From Azadirachta indica (taxonomy: Eukaryota > Streptophyta > Magnoliopsida > Sapindales > Meliaceae): a stretch of DNA of 64,000 nt. The notes under the pieces were generated by a model, which was not told the DNA's origin, did no database searches, and saw only the letters and a program-made list of their open reading frames with translations. Location of the stretch: assembly GCA_022749755.1 (NCBI GenBank), contig CM040444.1, positions 7,691,009 to 7,755,008 on the forward strand. Reading direction: 5' to 3'. A program made the position numbers and the translations under genes. Of this stretch, positions 45,896 to 58,934 are shown piece by piece (positions within the stretch are counted from its first letter, which is position 1; every line of letters starts with the position of its first letter).

Positions 45896-47110
45896 TGTTG
45901 ACCTTAGTGTCACCAACTATAATTTTGATGATTGCAAAACATGTCATTTAATCAAAGAAATGAAAAAGAACGATTCAAGCTCAATATACGAAGTCAAGAC
46001 ACAAGCATAGAATTCAGTATTTTATTGTGTATTTTATACATATATGCTTGTGTTTTTGTAAATGTGTATTTTATACATTGATAGAAAGCTCAAGTTGTTT
46101 TATGCATATCATATGTTTTTGTGAAAAATTGGACTAAAATGGAAAGTTTTGAAATATGAAAAATGACCAAAATGAAAAGTTTTCATAGTTTTAGTAAACT
46201 GAATATTGTTTATGAATCAAGCATTATTCATTAAACCGAATTGATTGTCCATTAAACTAGTGAAAAATGTTGGTTAACCGAAATTGAAAATAGGTCGATT
46301 GAATTTTGCAAGGATAGAATGGTTTTCAAATCTTATTGACCAAATTTGAATTTCAATTGACCGAACTTCTAGGTTAAGCCTTCTTTTTGCATTTTCAAGT
46401 GTTTTGGTCTACCAAATCTAAAAAAAGTCAACTGAAACACACAAAAATTTGAATTTCTTATCTCTTAATGGCCAGTTTTTAAAGAAATTATGAAAAGAGA
46501 TTTTTCATTTTATTTATATAAGGTCCCTAAGCATATTTTCATAAACCCAAGAGTTCACAAAACATAAAACACACATTCTTGAGCGTAAATCCTTGCAACA
46601 CACATTAAGATCTCCAGGTACATTCAATTTCATCATCTACACTTGAGAAGATCTATTTTGTAAGTTAATCTTTCTTATTCTTGTATTATTTGGTTGTAAT
46701 AAAGTGAAAAAGGTTGTCTTTTACTTGATTAAATGATATTGTGAGTATTTGGAGTGAGCCAAACTTTGTAAGGTTATAAGATACCATAAATCCTAGGTTT
46801 GTTGAGTGTCTAGGGTGAATAAATGCTTATAAGGCTTAAGAGGTATCAGGAAATCCTCTTAATTATAATTTGAAGTCTTGTAGGATAAAGACTTGGTTTT
46901 TAATGAAATCTTCAAGTGGAGCATGAAATAGTAATGTAGGCCAGGTTGTCGCCGAACTACTATAATTCTTGTGTTCCTCTCTCTATCCCTTGAAGTTTTA
47001 TATTTGGTTTGATTTGAATTTGCTGGTGGTTGGATTAAATTTTGAATTTGGTGCTAGTATTTGTTAAAAGACCAATTCACCCTTCCCCTAGGTTGCTTAG
47101 TATTATTTCA
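45896..47110 (+). repeat. 3' LTR of the second TR-GAG element (about 1215 bp)
   Basis: It starts TGTTGACCTTAGTG after the purine tract and ends with CCCTAGGTTGCTTAGTATTATTTCA, parallel to the end of the LTR at 10081. It includes phrases on the theme GGTTAACCGAA and TTGACC like those of the first LTR. A likely promoter TATTTATATAAGG lies near 46510. Confidence 0.7.
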
Positions 47111-47450
<340 letters not shown>

Positions 47451-47490
47451 TATTTTATACCTTTCTGTTTTATCTTCATATACTAGTGAC

Positions 47491-49490
47491 TGATAAGTGA
47501 GTATTTTAACCATGAATCAATGACTTTCGAACTCAAATATATTCGAAAATTCTTAAGCCCTAGTGTTATTTGATGAATTCGATATGGAAAGGAGTAATAG
47601 GAAAAAAGGCAAAGAAAACAAGAAGAACAATCAAGAAAATAACATGCGAAAAAGGCTCAAAATTAATTCTAAGTAAGCATTAAGTTCTCGTGTCAAAAGT
47701 TAGAGTAAGGCTGAAGCATGAAAATAAAAAGAAAAGAAAGTTAAGACTAAGTGTGAAAACTCATAAAAAGAGTTGTACTTTGAAAAGAAAAGAAATGAGG
47801 TGAATATGAAGGAGTGTTATGATATGTTTGAAAACAAAGATGAGAATTTAATGATAGATGCATATATTATTGAGTTCTTAAGATTTTATTTTACGGTTTT
47901 TCTATTCTTTCTTATGAACACCTTACTTGTTGGCCTCATTATAACCTAAAAAGAAAGTCCTAAGTTTATCTTGTGTGTTATATAATTAGTTTGCATTTAT
48001 TGTCATAAGAAACAAGTTATTATTATTGCTCTCATGAGATTGCCTTTATTATATCAGAAGTAGCATGTTCTTTTTATTGTATGTGAGCTTTGCTTTTTTG
48101 TAAAAAATATAAGCATAATGCTTTTTCACATATTTTTTAGAGTTAACCAAATTTGGAGCTCGTTTATTTGAAAGTGGCCATCTTGGGGAGATTTGGAGCT
48201 TTAAACTTCTATACATGCTACTCTCAAAATGTGAAGAATGATATGAGAGATGATGATCAATTAGTGGCTATCACACAGTACACTAACATATGAAGCATTT
48301 TTAATACTTAGATAATTGATTGATTGATTTGATATCTTGTTATAGTCTTGTTGAGCATGAAACCATGAAGTAAGGAAGCTAGTTTATATAGTTGAGCCTT
48401 TTTCTGCCTTAAAATATTGGCCCTAATTTCAAATAGAATTTTACACTCAAATTGTGTTTCTCATTGTGGAATACATATGTTACAATCTCTCTAGTACTTA
48501 GTTTCTGCCTTCTTATTTTATTTGCTTTAGGACAAGTAAATATTTAAGTTTAGGGTACTTGATAAGTGAGTATTTACTTATGAATCAATGGCTTTTGAAT
48601 TCAAATATTCGTAAAAATCCTTAAGCCCAATGTTATTTGAGAATTTTTTTTTTTCATGTGTAGAAAGGAAGAAAATATTATACTCAAGGCAAATTCAGTA
48701 TGGAAAGAAGCAACAAGGCAAAAGGCTGAGAAAATGGGAAGAACGATAGGGAAAATAACACATGAAAAGGCACAAAATTAATCTTAGGATAGTAAGTGGT
48801 CTGGTAGTGCCAAGCATAGAGCCTCAAGGGCCAATATTGACCCAAAGGTGTAGCACGGCTATGTTAAGTCTGTGAGCCTGCACCCCTTCTTCAGATGAAT
48901 AATGTCTCAAACTCGATTTTAGCCGTTGGATTAACTTTAGATGGCCAAATTTGGACATTCCTAGGTTTTGATGATCTTTAACGTCAACCATCATTGCTAC
49001 TTATGGGAAAGGAGAATTTTTAGGGTGGGAAGGATATGAATTGATAGAATTCTGAGGGAAAGTGGACAATCATCAATCTTGAAGGATTTCAGGGGAAACC
49101 ATTTTCATATCATTTTCCATGCATTCACTCTATTACTTCCATTTTATGCATTAATATTTTTATTAGTAGATTAACATTTAACTTTCATTTTATTTTTATT
49201 ATTTTCACCTCTTAGAATTGTGTTTGCTTAGATAAAATCAATTTATCATAACTACGGTATCTAGTTTACAATTTGAAAAGCTCAATTCTTGTGGAAAGAT
49301 ACTTATTTATCACTTTGTTACTTTTCACGACCCATGTGTTTACAGTCATTTGCATACACATAGCATAGTTGCAAACAGTGACTTATAAATCCTTGTGGGA
49401 AGATACTTATTTATTACTTTGTTACTTTTGACAACCCGTGCGCTTGTAGTCATATGCATACACGTAGAATAGTTGCAAACAGTGAGTTAT
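47491..49490 (+). mobile_element. Remnant of a Ty3/gypsy element of the Athila/Tat type
   Basis: TGATAAGTGAGTATTT occurs at 47491 and 48560, starting two direct repeats that match for about 200 bp (ATGAATCAATG.CTTT, AATTCAGTATGGAAAG, AAGGCAAA). The first is a 5' LTR stub. The second runs to about 49490 and ends with the typical phrase GCATACACGTAGAATAGTTGCAAAC. Between them is about 860 bp of untranslated 3' sequence (CACCTTACTTGTTGGCC..., purine tract near 48530-48558), so all coding DNA was deleted. A solo LTR interrupts the end at 49491. Confidence 0.65.
49284..49490. repeat. About 103-bp tandem duplication at the end of the Athila-like LTR
   Basis: Two adjoining copies each run from ATTCTTGTGG/ATCCTTGTGG through GATACTTATTTAT and GTTGCAAACAGTGA to TTAT. 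They differ at roughly 10 percent of positions. Confidence 0.8.
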
Positions 49491-50255
49491 TGTTGGTTAG
49501 GATTTAGAAATCAACTATTGCTGAGCTGAATCTGAAGTCAAGTCAGGTGTGCAGGAGTTCATATAGCTGAGCTGAACACCTGAGTCATGAGACTGAACTC
49601 AGGAGTAAGAATTTGTCATAAGATCTAATGACCTGAAGAACTCTGAGTTTAGATCAAAGGTTTTCACGTCAAGTAACCTCTGAGCGTATAAGCTATTAGT
49701 TAAACTGAGCATAGGAAGTCTAAGGCTAAGCTCAGGTTAGAACAGGTTAGGTCGAGTGATAAGCTCAACTCAGGTTAGTGCATAGTCAGGTCAGGTAAAG
49801 TTCAAGACAGACGTGAGAGAAGTTGCAGCTGACTTGTATAACGTACAGTATGGAAGTTAGTTAGAAGCTGAATAACAAAATCCGTTATTCTATTATTAAT
49901 GTATATATACATGAAGCCTTCTTCTTCCATTGAGAGATATAGAGGATTAGATAGGCTGAAGATTTACAAGATTGTATTCAGGAGAGAGTTGAACTTTCTC
50001 GAGACCTTGTAAATGAGAGAGCTTGTAATCTTGATTCTCGATAGTCAAAATCTCTTTAAGCTATATCGACAGTGGATGTAGGCCATTGCGGTTGAACCAC
50101 TTATATCGTGTGTTCTTGATCTATTTTGTGGCTTGATTTCATTCTTCTTTGGCGATTTCTTGTGATTGATTAATACTGAGTTAGTTTGGCATAGATTGTT
50201 CCATTGGGATAGATTGATTCTTGAATAGGTTTCAGTGTCACTCCGCTGCACAACA
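49491..50255. mobile_element. Solo copia LTR (765 bp)
   Basis: It starts TGTTGG and ends ACAACA, giving TGTTG/CAACA inverted ends. Flanking GTTAT (49486-49490) and CTTAT (50256-50260) are a likely 5-bp target duplication with one change. Near the right end are TCTTGATTCTCGATAG and TATATCGACAGTGGATGTAGG, phrases common in copia LTRs. TATATATAC at about 49906 could be the promoter. No partner LTR is present, so it arose by recombination between two LTRs. Confidence 0.78.
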
Positions 50256-50260
50256 CTTAT

Positions 50261-50990
50261 TTTAGGATTCAACACGCTGTTTTAGTTTTATATCTCCCTG
50301 TATAACTGATTGCACTGGTTAAACATTTGAAGCTGGTTGAAGATAGTCGTAAAGTGGAGTAATTTAAGAGTTTATGTGAGATGAGTATTTTACTGTACAT
50401 TTTCATACGTACATAAATATATACATACATGCATATGCTTCTGTTGGCGTGCTTCTACAATTCTTTGAACCCTTAATTTTTTTTTTCAAAAATATTATGT
50501 CACTATCCTATCGAGAATACTATCTATCTTGCTATTACATGCAATTATTGACTTTTAAAGTATATTTATTATTAAGTAATGTGTAATGTTGTATGTCCTT
50601 AAATTAATTTTATGGACATTGATATTTTCTAGAAGCTTACAACAATTACTAGTAATCAACTATGTCTTTTTAGATGACATTGAAAATTAAAAGAATATTA
50701 GTTACATCAATGAAATGAATGTTGCCAAAATGACATAACTTTGATACCCTTCAACACCATTTCACCTACAACTTTGAATTGAAAATGAACTGTTTTAGCT
50801 GACATCACTAAATTTGTTAGATAGATATATATATCTCAACTAATTCACAATGCGCATTTTTATTCATTGCATCCTACAATATAATGTATATGTATTATTC
50901 AAAATTTTTCTTTTCTTTTTGTCAATTTGAAAAGTGCAGAGATTGAAAGAGATAAAGGGTTTGCTTTGATATATTCTTTTTGTCGGAAAA
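50261..50990. other. AT-rich intergenic DNA, no gene seen
   Basis: Only short open frames occur, and a T/A-rich run near 50820-50840. The first few bases may still belong to the Athila-like LTR. Confidence 0.45.
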
Positions 50991-50994
50991 AAAA

Positions 50995-51508
50995 AAAAGT
51001 AAAATGATTATCATGCTTGAAATACCCATTGAAATGTGAGGCATAAAAATACTTTAAAAAATTGATTTAAAAAAGTCATTATTGATCAACTGCACTCCAA
51101 ACTGTAAAATTTCAAAAAAAAATTGAAAGTGAAGCGTCCATGGTCAAACTAAGTGAGCTGCTCTTTGAATTTAATACACAATTAGCCCGAACTAATCTTC
51201 CCCACCACAGCCAGCCAAGCAGCCATTGCTCTCTCTTCTGCAAAACAAACCTCATATGTACATATGAATGTGAACATGAATGAATTTGAAGATAAAAAAA
51301 ATAAAAATTATGAATTGGCTACACTATTTTCTTGGAAGTGAAGCTAGAATTTAGTAATAGACATAAAACTCTTTCAATAAATTTTATAATTGGCGAGAGA
51401 GAATGAGAGATTTTTCTATTACGTACATTAGTTAAAAGAAACTAGGGTTATGATAAGTATTAGTTTAAATAAACTAATTTTTTATTTTTATTTACGATGA
51501 AAGTAAAC

Positions 51509-51541
<33 letters not shown>

Positions 51542-52088
51542 GTGTGTGTATATAGCCATGAAACAAAGAATTTCCTTATGTTTTCTTATCTTACAGTAGA
51601 CAAAAGTGTATAAAAAATGATTTAACTTGATTTTCCATTTTTAATAATGTTAATGTCAAACTTTTAAAAAATCATTAGGCATGAAGCTGTAATTTCTTTT
51701 TCATTTTATTAGGTTTCCTGTTAATTAATGTATAATTGGTCTTAATTATATTGTCAATTAAACAGCAATTAATTAGTTGAGTCTTTTGATATTTATTTGA
51801 TCATATATGATACATAGAGTTTAATGAGTAATATTTTTGTGGGAAAATGTTTATTTTTATTTTGTATCTCTCTAAATTTTCTTATAAAATAATTTTTTAT
51901 TTATCTTTATTAGCTCTTTTTTTTCTCTCTTGTTGATAATGAAAATAACAAGATATAATAATGAAATACAATAGTCAGAAACAGCAAAACATTAGATAAT
52001 ATTTTTGAGGTAGATTATATAAAGGCATAATTGGAAACATTAATTATGATAGATGTGTTTGTAGCTTAATTTGCAAGAGGAAGAAAAA
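50995..52088. repeat. 5' flank of duplicated unit D (matches parts of 31985-35901)
   Basis: 50995-51175 matches 31985-32160, 51575-51805 matches 33107-33345, and 51840-52088 matches 35690-35901. The missing parts in D correspond to the MITEs, minisatellite and Mutator-type element found in C. A (TA)n microsatellite lies at about 51509-51531. Confidence 0.8.
52016..52025 (+). promoter_or_regulatory. TATA box of gene D
   Basis: TATATAAAGG lies 73 bp before the ATG, in a stretch shared with gene C. Confidence 0.68.
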
Positions 52089-53886
52089 ATGGCTGGCGGA
52101 AATGTTGCTTACAGTGATGCTAAAAATTCAACCATCATGGTACATCACTAATCACTATTTGATTCCATCGTCTCTCGATAATCTAGTATTTTTTTCTAAT
52201 TATTATTGCTATTACGATCGGAATTTTATATAAGGCTATGTTTGGGAGCTAGAGTGAGTCGGTTTTCTTCTTTGTAGGATTATAACGTTAAAGATTTTGA
52301 TTCATTTAGAAATCATGTTTACTCTATAACATGTGATCGCTTCCCTATTTATGGCAATGCAGAGAGACGTTGTAGATGCTGGAAAGGAACTAATCAAAGA
52401 AGCAATATTAGAAAATTTTGACCTGAAAATTCTAGGGTTTGATTCTCCAAGCACAGTAGTTAAAATACTAGATTTAGGATGCTCTGTTGGACCTAACACC
52501 TTTTTCGTTATGCAAAACATCGTTGAAGCTGTAGAGTTGAAATTCCTCCAAGCTAAAAAACAAAACCTTTCAGCCCTAGAATTCCAAGCATTCTTCAATG
52601 ATCACAAAGAAAATGACTTTAACACACTCTTTAAAAACCTTCCTCCTTCTCGGAAATTCTTTGCTGCCGGTGTGCCCGGTTCCTTTCATGGTCGCTTGTT
52701 TCCCAAGTCTTCTCTACACTTTGCCCACATGTCCTATGTTCTACACTTTCTTTCCAAGGTTCCAAAAGAAGTTGTGGATAGGAATAAAAGCAATATACTC
52801 AACTTTTCAGAAAAAGAAGTTGTTGAAGCATATTCAACTCAGTTCAAGAATGATGTAGACTGTTTTCTGAATGCTAGAGCAGAAGAACTTGTATCTGGAG
52901 GTTTGATGTTGATTTTAACAACAGCTGTACCGGATGGCATCTCTATCTCTGACACTATGACTGGTGTATATTATGATATTCTGGGTTCTTGCCTCAAAGA
53001 CTTGGTCAAAATGGTAAGAATCAATAACTCCTATGCAATCTACCAATATTAGAATCAGACATCTGCTACTAGTTTATATAAATATTTACATTTGAAGACA
53101 ACTGTGCTAATGTAAAATCTTAAAATATTAATTAGACCAAAAAAAGACAGAGAATTAACATAACATGACAACAAATCTTTAATTGTTGGTGTTTGAATAA
53201 TTTATTTGATTGTTTTAACAACTATATATATTTATATATGGGGTGTGACCAGAAATCTCAGAATTTTACATCTATATTTATATCATTTATAAATCGCTGG
53301 ATCTATCACTCTTAATTATTGAGATTGAATCCTATATATGTAATTTCTGTATAATTAACGAAGCAGAATTAATGTATATATTAAATTCGATCTTAACAAA
53401 AAGAAGTGTATAAGTCTAACAGTTTATAAATGAGTTTAAATATATGTATAAAAATATAAAATTACTAATCCTTTCCTATATATATATATATATATATAAG
53501 AGTAATTAATTTATTAGTTATTGATATTATACAAGTGCGTGTTTTTCTTATTGTAGGGAGTACTTGAAGAAGAGAAGGTGAACTCCTTCAACATGCCTGC
53601 ATATGCTGCAACCGTTAAGGAGTTGGAGGCAATATTTAGATCAAATAGAAATTTCAATATTGAAAAGATGGAGAAATTTGCTCCATCGATAGCCCCACTC
53701 ACGCCCGAAAGTTATGAGTTAGTAGTAAGAGCAGGCAAGGATGAACTCTTTAGGAATCATTTTGGAGATGAGTTTGCAGAACAAATATTCAACCATTTCA
53801 CCAAAAAAATTCAAGAGAATTTCTTCAAAATTCCGGGCGTTATGTGTAACAATTTAAGCCTCTTCATTTTACTCAAGCGGATTTAA
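52089..53886 (+). CDS. SABATH carboxyl methyltransferase, gene D (3 exons, 343 aa)
   Basis: Exons: 52089-52139 (17 codons), 52363-53013 (217 codons) and 53557-53886 (109 codons plus stop), with phase-0 GT-AG introns of 223 and 543 bp. It is the close sister of gene C: same shortened start, same Met (NSTIM) in place of the substrate-binding Gln. It alone has Asp for the conserved Tyr in exon 1 (YSDAKNS), which could weaken SAM binding. Motif I LDLGCSVGPNT, NDFN, GVPGSFHGRLFP and HMSYVLHFLS are intact. Exon 3 lacks one residue relative to C. An in-frame ATG in intron 1 (52333, MIASLFMAMQRD...) would give a shorter protein if the intron were kept. Intron 2 holds a (TA)n run near 53478-53500. Confidence 0.84.
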
Positions 53887-54436
53887 TATATGTGAATTCT
53901 AAAATTTTATTAAATAAAAAGTTGAATAATTACTAATTGAAATTTGAATAAATATGTTATGGAAATAAATAAATTTGAATGTATGAATTTAAACGATTTT
54001 AAATAATATGTTTTTCTATTTTTTTTCTGTATAAATGTACAGTTGTTATTCATTGTTCTTCTTTTAAGTTTTAGTAAAATAACAATCTTCAATTTATCTC
54101 AATTAAAATTACTAATCATCAATGTGCCTGCAACTTTAATAGAAGTCATCACATCATGCCCAAATGTTATCTTTTGCCACTAATTTAATAGTTGATTGCA
54201 TCTGACTTGGAAAATGATGACTTTACCCTTGAATAATTAAAATTTGTTGTGAAATGACCAAAATTACCCTTAAATAATCAAAATTAATTTTTTTATTTTT
54301 TACTTCCTTCTTTGCTTTTTCCTTTCTTTTCTTCTTTGCTCATCGCTTCGTCTCTCTTCATCACTCTTTATTTATTTTTTTCCTTCTCTCTCTTTTATTG
54401 TTTTTTTTATATTTTTTTTTTATTTATTCTCAATAG

Positions 54437-54590
54437 CCATGAGATGAAATTCCTAGTTTACTATGTACTCTTACCTTGGGTGAGAAAAGTTTGCTGCTGA
54501 AATTCCTTAGTATAATACTTTGAAATAAGCCTACAAACCCTTTTTGATATCTATGGAGATTTTATTTGAAAAAAAAGTGAATGATACCTC

Positions 54591-54621
<31 letters not shown>

Positions 54622-54892
54622 GGGTTAAGCTACCGCGATTGCCTGTGCTAGCAAGGGTGATCTGCCCTTGTTTTTGATTCCTTCAAATCAATATGCTTTT
54701 GCCATGCCTTTACCTGAAAAGCAAATAAAGATTCTTGATGAACAAACCAAATTGAAAGTACTTGTCAACATCTGCTTTTTTAGACGGGAAAGATTAATCC
54801 AATACTTCCTTCGAAAGAGATATTTTCAATGGTTCCAAGGATTACGTCGAATGGCTCAACTCAAAGCCTGAATCATCAGTGATTTTTTGTAT
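54437..54892 (+). pseudogene. Broken UDP-glycosyltransferase, UGT75-like (unit D)
   Basis: This is the counterpart of the pseudogene downstream of gene C. Pieces in order are KFLVYYVLLPWVRKV (54448-54492), PFDIYGDFI-like (54538-54560), KGDLPLFLIPSNQYAFAMPLPEKQIKILDEQTKLKVLVN (54654-54770) and, one frame over, GRI.PILPSKEIFSMVPR.TSNGSTQSL (54785-54865). The DLPLFLIPSNQYAFA and ILDEQTKLKVLVN segments match UGT75-type proteins. A T-run of about 25 bases at 54597-54621 and several shifts break it, and the PSPG box is absent. It shows different damage from the unit C copy. Confidence 0.75.
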
Positions 54893-55261
54893 CATTTGGA
54901 ACCATTTTTTGCGTTATTTAAGAATGAAGAAAGAAAAAGAAAGACCATGTCAAGACCATTATCCCGCTTACTTCAAACCCATTTGGGATTATTGTTCAAG
55001 AATGTAAAAGTGATTTTGAAAAGGCAAAATTTATCTTAGGTGTTCATAATTTTTTTTTTCAAAATCAATTTCCTACAGCAGATTTTGATAGTAGAATAAG
55101 TATTGCTTTTCAAAATCAAAATTTGTAAATAAATATAATTGTTAAATATAATGTCAAAATTACTCAATTAAAGTTACAAAAATTCAAAATTAGCCATAAA
55201 ATAAAATAAAATTAAACTTTAACATTAATTGAAAAATGAATTTTTTAACAATAAAATATGT

Positions 55262-56157
55262 TGTAGGAAGATCCTTTGACAACCATGTGATCACATCCAT
55301 GACTCAAAAATAAATACTGACATGGCAAGAGATGAGATATACAATTGTGGCACGTGAGGAGCAAGTGAATTACAAGGATGGCCAGCTCATAAATGTGTCC
55401 GAGCCACCACAATACAGCCGACATCTTGGGTCTTAGGCCACAAGCTTAAGAGTGAAACACACAAACTGAGCCTATTAGGTGGTAGTAGCCTAAAGAATAG
55501 GTCTTGCAACACCTGATTTGCAATCATGGTCCTAAAACTAAAAAGCTCTTAATCATGACATAAACATATGGGATTCATTACAAGGACAAACGAAAATAAT
55601 TCCACCTAAGCCTTCATCTAACAACAATCAATAAGGAAGTGACATCTAGGATAAAGGATAATAGAGGTTTAGTGTCTTTGACATAGAATGATTGCATAAA
55701 AATAAAAGTCCAATAAATGGTACAATCTTTATGATGGTTAGTATAGTGGTTGCATGAAAGGAATTTTTAGAAGGAAACTCATCTTTTCCTACACTTATAT
55801 AAATCACGAACTTTTTCAGCTAAAGGGTTCAATAATTTCTACACAATCCCTCTTACTACTTAAAATATATGCATGAACATTTGTGTTCCCAACTTATCAT
55901 TTCTCCCATACATATTTGCCTAACTTGAGCATCAGAGGCGGTTCGCCAGCAACACCACTAGCGCCTACTGATATTTTTTTGCCTAGTAGCTAGAACTAAG
56001 GTTGAAGCCTAGTGTTGTTTGAGGCTTTTTTACTACTAGATTTGAGCTACTTATTAATGTGACACAACCATCCTGTCGTGGGTATAAATACTATTTGTTG
56101 ACTGGTTTCGTCTTATGTGGAATACACATGGTAGTGAGTTTAATTTCGGCTTCAACA
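55262..56157 (+). repeat. 5' LTR of the Tat-type element (896 bp)
   Basis: Starts TGTAGGAAG, ends GGCTTCAACA. A TATA-like CTTATATAAATC near 55793 and the leader phrase CCTAACTTGAGCATCAGAGG near 55920 fit LTR layout. The boundary on the right is fixed by the primer-site phrase that follows. Confidence 0.7.
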
Positions 56158-58045
56158 TTTGGCATTGTTTGTGGGGAATGTAATGAAAAGCCATTATCTA
56201 TGATGAGAAATTGGTGCACAAGCAAGAACAACAACGCAGGAAACATTGATACAACTTGCAATGAGCAAAAAGCGACTATATTAGTACGTGAAATGGGGGA
56301 AAGAGCAAACCGGGAACAAAATATAGTTTCCTACCCTATAACGCAAAACTCAAAGAATGAGAACTTGAAGAATCAACTCAGAATTTTGCTACAATAGAAT
56401 GAGGGATCAGTACAATAGGTTAAGGATTTGCAGTCTTAGGTAGAAAGAGACAAGAGGATAAGAGGCTAATGAATGCCATAATGGCAAGTGTGAGGCAGGC
56501 ATCCGTTTGGGATACATAAAACCAATGGGAAAAAAGACTGTGTCAAGTGGAGCCAGCATATCTTGGCACTGTTGTTTGCAGGTAGAATTAGGAGGAATGG
56601 CCACAACATAGGCGAGAGAACATGAACATCCTGGTGCAGCATCGCTGTTATAAGGGGTATATCACCATCACCATGAATGCATGCTAGTTCTTGGATCCAA
56701 GTGTGGGATGAACATGCACTTAGCGAGGACACAGAGGATGACCCCCATAAAAACCATCATATTACCAAGCAGCGTGTGGCAGGGGATGTGGAAAATCCTA
56801 CCTTCGACACGTGGTATAGCATAAGGCAACTAGAGGAAATGATAGTAAGTTTGCAAAGGACAGCTCAAGAGTCGCATTGGTTAGAGGATTCTTTGATACT
56901 ACCAACGAGGACGACTAATACAAAACTTTACTATGCCATAATTGCATACGTATACTGAATATACAGACCCATTGATGCACTTACACATACACCAAAAACT
57001 AATTAAGGTACAAGAAGTTACGGATAGTGATATATGCAGACTTTTTTCCTTTGACCTCATGAGGCCTACTAGAGGACAGTACGAGAAAATGAAGCCTGCA
57101 AGTATCAATTTGTTCTCCTACCTCTGTGTCGAGTTTGTGAATTGCTTTTGTAGCACCAGAGAGCTAGAGAGAGATCCCAATACTTTTTTTAATGTAAAGC
57201 AAAACGAGTAAGAGACCAATAAGGCATTTATACAACATTCCCACCATGCCGTAATTTAGTTGAGAGTGTACGATGACCCTAACACTCTAAAAGATTAGTA
57301 ACACTAGAAAAAAGCAATTATTGCAATTGTTGAGAGGCTTTTTTCCCAAAACATATATTGAGGCGCACGAATGAACATTGAACTTCATCGAGACTAATGC
57401 TTATAAAGCAGAGAAGTTAATGACAAAGCATGCCCAAAGCAAGTTAAGGATGGAAACAGAGATCCTTACCAAGCACCAAGACAATGATGGTAAGAGAAAA
57501 AAAAACCCAGTAGAGACTCAATATCGATGTTGAAACCAAGGCCTCAACCCTTTTCCTACGACGATCCCTCACCACGGCATCAATTTTATGCCCTAAGGCA
57601 CCAGTTTGTAATTCAAATTCTTAAAGTACCATTATAGGAGAAGCATCAAATTAGAGGAGAACCATAGAAAGACAACCCACTGAAAGAGAAGTCGAGCCCT
57701 TTCCTGAAGTTGTTATCCTAGTACAAGTCCTATATAGCATTAAACACCTCGGTGAAGTAAATTTTATGAAAATAAGGAATGCAGGACTGCTAACTAAGCC
57801 ACACCCTTTGGATGGTAATATGTCTCAAAAAAATAAGATAAAATTTTATAACTTTCGCCAAGATTGGGAACATAACACCTCATAATGCTTTGAGCTATGG
57901 GAACAGATAGAAGCTTTGGTCTGCAACAATTACTTAGACAAGTAATTGGCAATGCTGGGGGACCAATTTGGCAAAGGAATTATAGATGTTGTAGGCACAT
58001 TCTCTGACAATAAAAGATAGCCGATACATGTGAATGCTATCACAG
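56158..58045 (+). pseudogene. Leader and gag remnant of the Tat-type element
   Basis: After the primer site, scattered frames give charged, coiled-coil-prone pieces (for example around 56240-56397 and 56677-56958). A stretch near 57350-57430 reads like RLFSQNIY*GA..NIELHRD.CL.SREVNDKACPK, the kind of segment found in Tat gag. No frame is long. The assignment rests mainly on position. Confidence 0.5.
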
Positions 58046-58793
58046 AAAGCCCTATTGTTGGGATAAACTAATACAAATCAATTTGCGGAAGCACAATAAT
58101 TACCTTATCCCCTCTTGCGTAAACCTAATAAGAAACAAACAAATAGAGCAACAATCTTTGGACATAAAATCAATTCTTAGACCGCAACCACATTATCAAC
58201 AAAACAATCATAACACAATCAATTTTAACGTGAAAAACCTCCCCAATGTAAGAAGTAAAAAATCACGGGACCATAGTTCACCCAAAAAACTCCATTATAA
58301 TCAAATAATGGGAATACACAATTTCTCTCTAGTTAAAACTAAAGGTACACATCCACAATATTTTCAAGATCACACAATCTTGGCAAACAATCAAGTTTTA
58401 CAAAAAAATTAGAGAGAGTTCAAGAAAAACATCACCAAAATGGTGGTTTAACTTCCAACCACGAACTCTGGAGAAATGGAGCTCTAAATCTGATATGCAC
58501 CGTACAGAATTCAGTCCTTTGAGTTAGGAAACTACTGGTAAAATTTCAGCTCAATCGGACTACAAATTGACCTTCAATCAGCCACTTAATCAAAACTGTT
58601 ATGATTTTACTATTCTGCCTCTCTAAACGATGAACAGTACCCACCTCTCTCTTCTTAACATATATATATATATATATTACAGCAAATTAAACACTAAACC
58701 TTACTTGAGAAAAGATCAAAATATTCCTTAACCTAATTGAGCTTAGTTACTATTGAGGAAAAAATTTGGACTATCTCTAAATAGGAGGAAACC
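58046..58793 (-). mobile_element. LTR-like insertion inside the Tat element
   Basis: It starts TGTTGGGATAAAC and ends near AGGAAACCCAAC, imperfect inverted ends. Flanks CCTAT and CTAAT may be a weak target duplication. Read on the minus strand it contains GGACTAT/TGGTCCCGTGATTTTTTACTTC and GGAGGTTTTTCACGTTAAAATTG, phrases resembling plant copia LTR leaders. A (TA)n run lies at 58660-58677. Probably a solo LTR. Confidence 0.45.
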
Positions 58794-58934
58794 CAACCTA
58801 ATACCTACCTTAGCTAAGAGTTTGAATAAATCCAGGAAAGCATAAGCTTAAGGCCATATTCATGGGGACGAGTGTATAACGGTGGGCTTGGGCACAAGAA
58901 AGCAAAAAAGGACCAGAACATTCACTAGCCCTAT

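Larger units (their letters stand above)
42975..47110 (+). mobile_element. Second TR-GAG-type element, 5' end missing
   Basis: The interior from about 42990 matches that of the element at 8758-14993: gag scraps, then the same non-coding blocks, a purine tract (AAAAAAAGGGAGAC) and a 3' LTR at 45896-47110. No 5' LTR lies to the left; instead the MITE at 42374-42958 adjoins. Like its relative it shows no pol motif, so absence of pol is shared by the family. Its right end abuts a reductase gene remnant at 47111, which it may have split. Confidence 0.7.

Noticed and set aside
54597..54621. Poly-T run as the tail of a minus-strand LINE or SINE
   Set aside because: No LINE or SINE body or target duplication was found beside it, and it lies inside the UGT relic where microsatellite growth suffices.
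56059..56397. Independent host gene (112-codon open frame)
   Set aside because: It spans the LTR end and primer site of the Tat element and reads through the primer phrase, so it is a chance frame in the element leader.
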